Origin: Prevotella sp. UBA3757
GTDB lineage: Bacteria; Bacteroidota; Bacteroidia; Bacteroidales; Bacteroidaceae
Direction of reading: 5' to 3'
Assembly (NCBI GenBank): GCA_002371715.1
Contig: DFGF01000128.1
Location: 1 to 40,326, forward strand
DNA: 40,326 nt
The stretch's first letter is position 1, and the number at the start of each line of letters is the position of its first letter. Below, in pieces: positions 24,164 through 30,929 of the stretch. The notes beneath the pieces were generated by a model that worked only from the letters and a program-made list of their open reading frames with translations, was not told the DNA's origin and made no database searches. Both the position numbers and the translations under genes were made by a program.

Positions 24164-25156
24164 TTGAAACTGAGTAATGTCATATTAAAGATACTGATGC
24201 CACTGGTGCTGGGCGGTGCTATTCTCTATTGGATGTATCGTGGCGAGGACTGGCAGACTATTTGGCATGTGATGACCGACGAGATGGACTGGACGTGGAT
24301 GCTGTTGTCTTTCCCCTTCGGCATTCTGGCCCAGATGTTTCGTGGCTGGCGGTGGCGCCAGACGCTGGAAACCATTGACAGTGGCCGTCTGCGCAGTTCC
24401 GTACTTGTTCATAGCATCTTTCTGTCGTATGCCGCATCGCTGGTGGTGCCCAGGGTGGGCGAGTTCACGCGCTGTGGGGTGCTGAACCGTTACGACGGTG
24501 TGTCGTTTCCAAAGGCCTTGGGGACGGTGGTCACCGAGCGCGCCATCGACTCGCTGCTGGTGATGGGTATCACGGGACTGGTGTTGCTGTTGGAAATGAG
24601 TACCTTCGGCATGTTCTTCCGCAAGACGGGCACCAACTTGCAGTCTATTCTTGACGGATTCTCCTGGGGGGGCTATCTGGTGGCAGGTGTTTGCGCGTTG
24701 GCCATCCTCGTCCTGCTGCACTTTCTGCTGCGCAAGCTCTCTATATATAATAAGGTTCGCGCGACGTTGAGCGGTATCTGGCAGGGCGTCATTTCGTTGA
24801 AGGATGTCAGGAACGTCCCGCTTTTTGTCTGTTTTACCCTGGCCATCTGGCTGAGCTATTTCCTGCACTACTACCTCACCTTTTTCTGCTTCGACTTCAC
24901 CACCGACCTCGGTATCGGCTGTGCCCTGGTGACGTTCATCGTAGGCTCCATAGCCGTCATCGTCCCCACGCCCAACGGTGCTGGCCCCTGGCATTTCGCG
25001 GTCAAGACGATGCTCATCCTCTATGGCGTCCAGGACGAGCATGCGCTCTTCTTCGTGCTCATCGTGCATACGGTACAGACCATACTCGTGGTCATCCTGG
25101 GCATTTATGCCTGGGCGGCCCTTTCATTTACGAAACGTATAACTCTAAAACAATAG
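24164..25156 (+). CDS. Lysylphosphatidylglycerol synthase/flippase-type membrane protein (UPF0104)
   Basis: A 330-residue multi-pass membrane protein of the LPG-synthase transmembrane family (PF03706-like). These proteins resemble the flippase part of MprF but often lack a synthase domain, as here. Hydrophobic segments span the whole length; the C-terminal VPTPNGAGPWHFA motif is characteristic. The TTG start at 24164 (MKLSNVILKILMPLVLGG) includes the N-terminal helix seen in relatives. The first usable ATG is at 24197 and would cut into that helix. With TTG the transcript would be nearly leaderless. pepD follows after 5 bp, so the two are probably co-transcribed. Substrate unknown; lipid export is inference. 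Confidence 0.82.
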   Translation: MKLSNVILKILMPLVLGGAILYWMYRGEDWQTIWHVMTDEMDWTWMLLSFPFGILAQMFRGWRWRQTLETIDSGRLRSSVLVHSIFLSYAASLVVPRVGEFTRCGVLNRYDGVSFPKALGTVVTERAIDSLLVMGITGLVLLLEMSTFGMFFRKTGTNLQSILDGFSWGGYLVAGVCALAILVLLHFLLRKLSIYNKVRATLSGIWQGVISLKDVRNVPLFVCFTLAIWLSYFLHYYLTFFCFDFTTDLGIGCALVTFIVGSIAVIVPTPNGAGPWHFAVKTMLILYGVQDEHALFFVLIVHTVQTILVVILGIYAWAALSFTKRITLKQ

Positions 25157-25161
25157 CAACA

Positions 25162-26622
25162 ATGAACGAAATTCAGAACCTTCAGCCAGCATGTATCTGG
25201 CGCAATTTCTACAGTCTGACACAGGTGCCACGTCCCAGCGGCCACCTGGAGAAAGTACAGCAGTTCCTGCTCGACTTCGCCCGGCAGGCCGGTGTCGAGG
25301 CCTTTAAGGACCCCGCCGGTAATATCGTGATGCGCAAGCCCGCCACACCGGGCTGCGAGGGCAAGAAGGGTGTCATCCTGCAGGCTCACATGGATATGGT
25401 GCCGCAGAAGACGCCTGAGTCTACACATAATTTCGAGACCGACCCCATCGAGCCGTGGATTGACGGCGAGTGGGTCAAGGCCAAGGGCACGACGCTGGGT
25501 GCCGACAACGGCCTGGGCGTGGCAGCCATCATGGCCGTTATGGAGGACAAGACGCTGCGCCACGGACCCATTGACGCACTCATCACGCGCGACGAGGAGA
25601 CAGGCATGTATGGTGCCAACGAACTGCCCGAGGGCGAACTGCAGGGCGATATCCTGATGAACCTTGACAGCGAGCATTGGGGCAAGTTCGTCATCGGGTC
25701 GGCTGGCGGCATCGACGTGACGGCCACCCTTGACTATCAGGAGGCTGATACCGACGCGGACGATGCTGCCGTGCGCGTGACGGTGAAGAACCTGCGTGGC
25801 GGACACAGCGGACTGGAAATCAATGAAGGCCGTGGGAATGCCAACAAGCTGCTGGTGCAACTGGTGCGCGACTGCATTCAGGAGGTGGAAGCCCGTCTGG
25901 CTTCGTGGCAGGGTGGCAATATGCGTAATGCCATACCGTTCAAGGCCGAGGCTGTGCTGACGCTGCCCAAGGAGAACATCGCCGCCCTGAAGGAGATTGC
26001 CGACGACTGGAAGGCCACGTTCAACGACGAGTTCAAACTGATTGAGCCACAGGGTATCGAAGTTCTCGTAGAGGAAGTAGCCACACCCGCCAAGGAAGTG
26101 CCCGTAGAGATTCAGGACAACCTGATTGATGCCATCTTCGCCTGCCACGATGGTGTCATCCGCTATATCCCTGCCTATCCCAGCGTGGTAGAAACCTCGT
26201 CGAACCTCGCCATCATCAATATCGAGGGCGGACATGCTAGCATCAAGATTCTGGCCCGTTCGAGCCGCGAGGACATGAAGGACTACGTAGCCACCATGCT
26301 GGAAAGCTGCTTCTCAATGGCAGGAATGAAGGTGGAGACCAGCGGCTCCTACGGAGGCTGGGACCCCAATCCCGACTCGGAGATTCTGCACCTGCTGCAA
26401 AAGGAATACAAGGAACTGTTCCAGAAGGACGGCATCATCCAGGTAGACCACGCAGGACTGGAGTGTTCTGTCATCCTGGGCAAGTATCCGCATTTGGACG
26501 TCGTCAGCCTCGGTCCCACGATGAAGTCTCCACACACCACTACGGAGCGTGCCCTCATCGCCACCGTAGAGCCCTTCTGGCAGTTGCTGAAGAAGACCCT
26601 CGAGGATGTGCCTCTTAAATGA
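25162..26622 (+). CDS. pepD: Aminoacyl-histidine dipeptidase (M20, PepD type)
   Basis: A 486-residue cytosolic metallodipeptidase with broad specificity, including Xaa-His dipeptides. Di-zinc ligands are visible: His76 in AHMDM, bridging Asp115 in LGADNG, Glu145-Glu146 in RDEETG, Asp169 in NLDSEHWG, and a C-terminal His in KSPHTTTER. There is no signal peptide. It is downstream of the flippase-like gene with a 5-bp gap. Its TGA stop is the first unit of heptamer array H. Confidence 0.95.
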   Translation: MNEIQNLQPACIWRNFYSLTQVPRPSGHLEKVQQFLLDFARQAGVEAFKDPAGNIVMRKPATPGCEGKKGVILQAHMDMVPQKTPESTHNFETDPIEPWIDGEWVKAKGTTLGADNGLGVAAIMAVMEDKTLRHGPIDALITRDEETGMYGANELPEGELQGDILMNLDSEHWGKFVIGSAGGIDVTATLDYQEADTDADDAAVRVTVKNLRGGHSGLEINEGRGNANKLLVQLVRDCIQEVEARLASWQGGNMRNAIPFKAEAVLTLPKENIAALKEIADDWKATFNDEFKLIEPQGIEVLVEEVATPAKEVPVEIQDNLIDAIFACHDGVIRYIPAYPSVVETSSNLAIINIEGGHASIKILARSSREDMKDYVATMLESCFSMAGMKVETSGSYGGWDPNPDSEILHLLQKEYKELFQKDGIIQVDHAGLECSVILGKYPHLDVVSLGPTMKSPHTTTERALIATVEPFWQLLKKTLEDVPLK

Positions 26623-26647
26623 AGAGTGAAGAATGAAGAGTGAAGAA
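26620..26647 (+). repeat. Heptamer array H (TGAAGAG/TGAAGAA), 4 units, followed by ATTTGCTACC
   Basis: Units start at 26620 (the pepD stop), 26627, 26634 and 26641. The following ATTTGCTACC (26647-26656) also follows array I at 35011 and appears inverted at 26756-26765. Confidence 0.85.
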
Positions 26648-26785
26648 TTTGCTACCTCACGAGGTTAATAGTCTGAGTAATCAGAGTAATCTGAGTAATC
26701 TGAGTAATCGGACTACTCAGAATAATCGGAGTAATCAGAAAAAAATACCTTGGGTGGTAGCAAATTTTTCACTTTTCACTCTTCG
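26647..26785. repeat. Inverted-repeat element enclosing a 9-bp-period array
   Basis: ATTTGCTACC at 26647-26656 and its complement at 26756-26765 form perfect 10-bp arms; the heptamer-like GAAGAGTGAA sequence continues outside both. Between them, eight 9-bp units of TCTGAGTAA type run from 26672 to 26743. It looks like a small non-autonomous element or a large hairpin. Together with the corA leader it fills the 351 bp between pepD and corA. Confidence 0.7.
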
Positions 26786-26802
26786 TTTTTCCCTTTTTTT
26801 AT

Positions 26803-26810
26803 TACCTTTG
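26803..26810 (+). promoter_or_regulatory. -7 box of corA and its leader
   Basis: TACCTTTG matches TAnnTTTG; the -33 region is T-rich without a clear TTTG. Transcription would begin near 26816, giving a leader of about 155 nt before corA. Confidence 0.55.
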
Positions 26811-26840
26811 CACCCGATAAACTTAAATAGCAACAAAATT

Positions 26841-26876
26841 ATGGACGATTACCCGGCGGAAACTTACAATTACTGA
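26841..26876 (+). CDS. Putative 11-residue leader peptide of corA
   Basis: A complete ATG-to-TGA frame encodes MDDYPAETYNY in the corA transcript leader, about 25 nt after the predicted transcription start. It is acidic at its start and contains a proline. In enterobacteria, short leader peptides precede Mg2+ transporter genes (mgtL for mgtA, corL for corA), and acidic or proline-containing nascent peptides such as MgtL respond to low Mg2+. The resemblance here is inference. No ribosome profiling or conservation data are available to me. Confidence 0.4.
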   Translation: MDDYPAETYNY

Positions 26877-26877
26877 T

Positions 26878-26917
26878 GGCGGGGGATGGCGAGCAAGGCA
26901 GCTAATCCCTTTGCCGC
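26878..26917 (+). promoter_or_regulatory. Hairpin in the corA leader, directly after the leader peptide
   Basis: GCGG-GGGAT (26880-26887 region) pairs with ATCCC (26905-26909) and, after a 4-nt bulge, CCGC (26914-26917). A small AGC/GCT stem can form inside. The GGCGG within the leader-peptide frame (26855-26859) could instead pair with the same CCGC, allowing two exclusive folds. Confidence 0.45.
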
Positions 26918-26928
26918 TAAAAGAATTT

Positions 26929-26957
26929 TCAATTGTCAATTATCTATTGTCAATTAA
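26929..26957 (-). repeat. Heptamer array J in reverse orientation (TTGTCAA type)
   Basis: About four units just before the corA ATG; read on the minus strand they carry TGA/TAA like the other arrays. This is the only intergenic array opposed to its gene. Confidence 0.65.
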
Positions 26958-26973
26958 CTAAAGGATTAGCACA

Positions 26974-27900
26974 ATGAAGACTTACTGGAACACCCAAGGT
27001 GGGCTAAGCCAGATCAGCGATTGGCAGCCCAACAGTTGGATACAGGTGACGTGTCCGACAGAAGAAGATCAGCAGTTGTTGGAGGAGCAGTTTCATATTC
27101 CTGACTACTTCCTGTCAGATATCAGCGATACCGACGAGCGCGCGCGCTATGAGTACGACGACGGCTGGATGCTCATCATCCTGCGTATACCCTACGTTAA
27201 GGAGGTGCGCTCGCGTACGCCCTACACCACTGTGCCGCTGGGCATTATCCACAAACGCGATGTCACCATTACCGTCTGCTACTATGAGACTAACATGATG
27301 ATTGATTTCGTGTCATACCAGCAGAAGCGTGGCGAGGGCTTCACCGACTATGTCGACATGATTTTCCGACTGTTCCTGTCGTCGGCCGTCTGGTACTTGA
27401 AGCGCCTGAAGCAGATATCAATGCTTGTCGACAAGGCCAAGCGCAACCTCGACAAGGAGGTGAACAACGAGAGTCTGATAGGGCTGTCGCGCCTGCAGGA
27501 CTCGCTGACCTATTTCACAACGTCCATCCGTGGCAACGAGAACCTGTTGCAGAAACTGAAGTTCAAGTTGCAGATTGACGAACTGGACGCCGACCTCATT
27601 GAGGACGTCAATATCGAGATGACGCAGGCACGTGAGACGACGCTCATCTATTCCAACATCCTTGAGTCGACCATGGACACCTACCAGTCAATTATCAACA
27701 ACAATATGAACACCATCATGCGAACGCTCACCTCCGTCACCATCATCCTGATGTTGCCCACGCTGGTAGCCTCGTTCTTTGGCATGAACCTCATCAACGG
27801 TATGGAGAACAGTCCTGTCGGTTTTATCATTGCCATTATTATTTCGGTGCTCATTTCGGTCGTGTCATTGCTCGTATTTAGGCATAAACGACTCATTTAG
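26974..27900 (+). CDS. corA: CorA-family magnesium transporter
   Basis: A 308-residue inner-membrane divalent-cation channel. The large N-terminal cytoplasmic domain ends in a long helix; two C-terminal transmembrane helices follow, with the selectivity motif Gly-Met-Asn at about 270-272 (SFFGMNLINGMENSP) in the loop between them. The length is typical of CorA-2 type proteins. A leader of about 155 nt holds a candidate leader peptide and hairpin, suggesting control after transcription begins. A DUF349 gene follows with its own -7 box. Confidence 0.93.
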   Translation: MKTYWNTQGGLSQISDWQPNSWIQVTCPTEEDQQLLEEQFHIPDYFLSDISDTDERARYEYDDGWMLIILRIPYVKEVRSRTPYTTVPLGIIHKRDVTITVCYYETNMMIDFVSYQQKRGEGFTDYVDMIFRLFLSSAVWYLKRLKQISMLVDKAKRNLDKEVNNESLIGLSRLQDSLTYFTTSIRGNENLLQKLKFKLQIDELDADLIEDVNIEMTQARETTLIYSNILESTMDTYQSIINNNMNTIMRTLTSVTIILMLPTLVASFFGMNLINGMENSPVGFIIAIIISVLISVVSLLVFRHKRLI

Positions 27901-27944
27901 GTCACTTTTTTTGAAAAAAATTAGGTGGTTTCAGAAATTATTGC

Positions 27945-27966
27945 TAATTTTGCCAAATATCTTGGC
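27945..27966 (+). promoter_or_regulatory. Promoter and inverted repeat before the DUF349 gene
   Basis: TAATTTTG (27945-27952) is a -7 box without a good -33. Right after it, GCCAA (27952-27956) and TTGGC (27962-27966) form an inverted repeat at the expected transcription start. Confidence 0.45.
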
Positions 27967-28023
27967 GAAATGCCAGACTTTTGTATGAACTAACACTGTC
28001 ATTCACTAAAACGTATTGAAACG

Positions 28024-29928
28024 ATGATGGACTCTCAAGAACAGACTCCCCTGGAGGAGCAGAATGCAACGCCACACTCCGACGCAACGACGGAGAGCGC
28101 AGTAGAAAATGCAGCAGTTGAAGTGGAACAACCGGCGGCCGAGCCTGAGCAGCCGGTGGCCGAGGTTGCTGAACCTGAGCAGCCGGTGGCCGAGGCTGAA
28201 TGCCAGCCCGAGCCTAAACAGTACCAGACCAAGCAGGAGGTGCTGGACCGTGTGCGCGAGCTGGCCCACGGCGACGAGGTGCCTCAGAAGGAAGAAGTGG
28301 ACTATCTGAAGACTTCTTTCTACAAGTTGCACATTGCCGAGCGCGAGGCTCAGCTCAAAGCCTATATTGACGGCGGTGGCGACCCTGAACACTATCAGAT
28401 TGTTCCCGACCAAATCGAGGAGGCCTTCAAGGCCGAGATGCTTGTTGTCCGTGAGAAGCGCCAGCAGCAGTTCCGTCAGCTGGAGCAGGAGAAACAGGAA
28501 AATCTGGAACGCAAGCTGGCCATCATCGAGAAAATAAAGTCTATGGTCACTTCACCCGAGGAGGCCAACAAGTCGTACAAGGACTTCAAGGCCCTGCAGG
28601 ACGAGTGGCGCGAGATTAAGAACGTGCCCGCCGAGCGTGCCAACGAGCTGTGGCGTAACTACCAGCTCTACGTCGAGCAGTTCTACGACCTGCTGAAGCT
28701 AAACAGCGAGGCCCGCGAGTACGACTTCAAGAAGAATCTGGAGCTGAAGACCAAACTCTGTGAGGCTGCCGAGAAACTGGCCGAGGAGTCGGACGTCATC
28801 AGTGCCTTCCACCAGTTGCAGAAGCTGCATCAGGAGTATCGTGAAATCGGTCCCGTCAGCAAGGAGCTGCGCGAGGAAATCTGGCAGCGCTTCAAGGCTG
28901 CCTCCACCGTTATCAATAAGCGCCACCAGCAGCACTTCGAGAGCCTGCGCGCCAAGGAGGAAGAGAATCTGGAGCGCAAGACCAAGCTTTGTGAGCAGGT
29001 GGAGGCTATCGTGGCGGAAGAGAACAAGAGCAGTGCCGACTGGGACAAGCATACCAAGCAGATTATTGACCTGCAGGCTGAATGGAAGACCATCGGCTTC
29101 GCTCCGCAGAAGATGAACGTCAAGATTTTCGAGCGTTTCCGCTCGGCCTGCGATGACTTCTTCGGGCGCAAGGCTGCCTACTTCCGCTCGCTCAAGGACT
29201 CCTTCAAGGAAAATGCCGACAAGAAGCGTGCCCTCGTCGAGAAGGCTAAGGCCCTGCAGGACTCTACCGACTGGAAGTCTACCTCCGACAAGCTCATCAA
29301 TCTGCAGAAGGAGTGGAAGACCATCGGTATGGTGCCTAAGAAGTTGGGTGACCAGCTGTGGGAGGAGTTCCTCGGTGCCTGCAACAAGTTCTTCGAGGCC
29401 CGCAATGCCGCTGGTGCCGGTCAGCGTGGCGAGGAGCACCAGAACCTGGAGAAGAAGCGCGACATCATTGCCCGGCTGAAGGCTGCGGCCGATGAGGCTG
29501 GCGACAATCTGCAGGAGCGCGTACAGCAGCTGGTCGAGGAGTATCAGCAGGTAGGTCATGTGCCTTTCAAGGAGAAGGATAAACTCTATGCCGAATACCA
29601 TGAAGTGCTCGACAAGCTCTATAAGGACCTCAACATCAGTGTGGCTCGTCGCCGTCTCAGCAAGTTCAAGGACAACCTCAAGCAGGTGGCTGAGCGCGGA
29701 GGCAATGCCCTCGACAGCGAGCGTGCCCGCCTGATGCGCCAGTACGAGCAGCTGAAGCAGGAGGTGCAGACCTACGAGAACAACCTCGGTTTCCTCAACG
29801 CCTCAAGCCGCAAGGGTAACTCGCTCATTGACGAGATGAACCGCAAGGTACAGAAGCTGAAGGACGAGGTGCAGCTGGTGCGCGACAAGATCAAGGCCAT
29901 CGATGCCGAGAGTGCCAAGCAGGAATAA
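28024..29928 (+). CDS. DUF349 coiled-coil protein
   Basis: A 634-residue cytosolic protein. The N-terminal ~65 residues are disordered and rich in Glu, Pro, Ala and Gln, including a duplicated PEQPVAE segment encoded by two identical ~22-bp stretches 30 bp apart (28144 and 28174). The rest is highly charged and helical, with several DUF349 repeats recognised by the pattern Trp-Lys-x-Ile-Gly-x-(V/A)-Pro and a following Leu-Trp-x-x-F (for example EWKTIGMVPKKLGDQLWEEF). The last ~90 residues look like a coiled coil. Function is not established. It has its own promoter and a strong terminator downstream. Confidence 0.88.
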   Translation: MMDSQEQTPLEEQNATPHSDATTESAVENAAVEVEQPAAEPEQPVAEVAEPEQPVAEAECQPEPKQYQTKQEVLDRVRELAHGDEVPQKEEVDYLKTSFYKLHIAEREAQLKAYIDGGGDPEHYQIVPDQIEEAFKAEMLVVREKRQQQFRQLEQEKQENLERKLAIIEKIKSMVTSPEEANKSYKDFKALQDEWREIKNVPAERANELWRNYQLYVEQFYDLLKLNSEAREYDFKKNLELKTKLCEAAEKLAEESDVISAFHQLQKLHQEYREIGPVSKELREEIWQRFKAASTVINKRHQQHFESLRAKEEENLERKTKLCEQVEAIVAEENKSSADWDKHTKQIIDLQAEWKTIGFAPQKMNVKIFERFRSACDDFFGRKAAYFRSLKDSFKENADKKRALVEKAKALQDSTDWKSTSDKLINLQKEWKTIGMVPKKLGDQLWEEFLGACNKFFEARNAAGAGQRGEEHQNLEKKRDIIARLKAAADEAGDNLQERVQQLVEEYQQVGHVPFKEKDKLYAEYHEVLDKLYKDLNISVARRRLSKFKDNLKQVAERGGNALDSERARLMRQYEQLKQEVQTYENNLGFLNASSRKGNSLIDEMNRKVQKLKDEVQLVRDKIKAIDAESAKQE

Positions 29929-29955
29929 GACTATGCCCAGCAGGTATAATAACAC

Positions 29956-29990
29956 AAGACAGGACCCCTCTTTAGGAGTCCTGTCTTTCT
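29956..29990. terminator. Bidirectional terminator between converging genes
   Basis: AAGACAGGAC (29956-29965) pairs perfectly with GTCCTGTCTT (29978-29987), plus CCT/AGG inside. It lies between the convergent DUF349 gene and the small secreted protein gene. T-rich sequence follows on the plus strand. Confidence 0.85.
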
Positions 29991-30032
29991 GTGTTTTCAG
30001 TGTTTTGCCAATGCGCTTCTTTAGCGTTCTTT

Positions 30033-30386
30033 TTATAGCTTTCTGTTACGCAGCGTCACCAGCATCAGTCGCATGTAAGTGTTCAGCTGCTTGTCGTTCA
30101 GCACGTACTTCATCTGTTGTGCATCCTTGCTGAGGGCTCTGCGTATGAGGTGTCTCTGTCTCGGTCCCTTCACCGTAGCCAGTGCCTGCATGTCGTCCCT
30201 GAACGTGTTGTGTATGACTTCTACAGCATCCATCTGCCACTCATTCAGGTCAAGCAGTACCGATAGCCGGCGCATATCGCAGCTCATGTCATAACGTGTG
30301 TCAACGCTGTTGCTCTTGGTCTCTGCAAAACTCAGTGTGAAAGCCATTGCGGCTACTACTGTCAATAAAATCTTTTTCATCTTCAT
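30033..30386 (-). CDS. Small secreted hypothetical protein (117 aa)
   Basis: The start at 30386 (or 30380) gives a clear Sec signal peptide (KKILLTVVAAMAFTLSFAE, cleavage near residue 22) and a mature part of about 95 residues. The mature part is helical, with Met- and Leu-rich segments (YDMSCDMRRLSVLLDLNEWQ, QMKYVLNDKQLNTYMRLM) and a basic end, NRKL. It resembles, from memory, a family of short exported Prevotella/Bacteroides proteins without known function. A longer in-frame extension to 30470 has no signal-like start and overlaps repeated leader sequence, so it is rejected. It stands alone and converges with the DUF349 gene. Confidence 0.75.
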   Translation of the reverse strand: MKMKKILLTVVAAMAFTLSFAETKSNSVDTRYDMSCDMRRLSVLLDLNEWQMDAVEVIHNTFRDDMQALATVKGPRQRHLIRRALSKDAQQMKYVLNDKQLNTYMRLMLVTLRNRKL

Positions 30387-30395
30387 GATTCTTTT

Positions 30396-30560
30396 AAATG
30401 TTGTTATCCTGTTAATTATTCTCTTAGTGTTATCCTGACTTGCAATCTTTTCACCAATTCCTGAAAACAATCTTTTCTCTTGTTCCTGAACAATCTTCTT
30501 TCCCTTAATATCTTGACTTGCAAAGTTTTGTGCATCTCGTCTGTTATCCTAATTTCTGAT
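30396..30560 (-). repeat. Imperfect repeats in the leader of the small secreted protein gene
   Basis: Read on the minus strand, four units of about 25-26 bp begin CAGGA; two of them share CAGGAA plus GAAAAGATTG. A 15-bp segment TTGCAAGTCA(A/G)GATA occurs twice (30431-30445 and 30510-30524). Of the 543-bp gap 30387-30929, this is the structured part. A weak minus-strand TATTTTTG lies at 30631-30638, and the GH5 promoter and leader occupy the rest. Confidence 0.6.
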
Positions 30561-30749
30561 TCTTTGACGCTGGTCGAAGCCAATGGTTTAATTGTCGACT
30601 GAAAAAAATATATTCGTCTTCTGCCTACGGCAAAAATAAAGACCGAAGAGTTTGTAACATTCTGCTTTCGTTTTGTATTTATGCCGGGCGGGGTTACAAA
30701 TTGTAAATTCCGTGATACTTATTATATAATAGGTATGGGAAATTATCCG

Positions 30750-30768
30750 TAATTTTGCAGCGTAAACG
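30750..30768 (+). promoter_or_regulatory. -7 box and start region of the GH5 gene
   Basis: TAATTTTG (30750-30757) is followed by CAGCGTAAACG. The same block with one change (CAACGTAAACG) precedes the double esterase at 32903, suggesting shared control. The leader before GH5 is about 165 nt. Confidence 0.55.
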
Positions 30769-30929
30769 AAATAAATAATCTTTGTAGCTTGTTTTTTAGG
30801 TTAGGTAATAGACTATAGTTAAGTAGTTTTGGTATGTATAGCAAGAGGGCTGACGGGAGTCATCCCTTTTGCTTTTTAAAAGCGCAAGAGCATGACGCGA
30901 CGAGTATAACTAATGAATTCGAAATAATC

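Noticed and set aside
26640..26876. 78-codon frame reading through the 9-bp repeats into the corA leader peptide
   Set aside because: The open frame exists because 9 is a multiple of 3; the -7 box of corA lies within it, so only the last 11 codons are in the predicted transcript.
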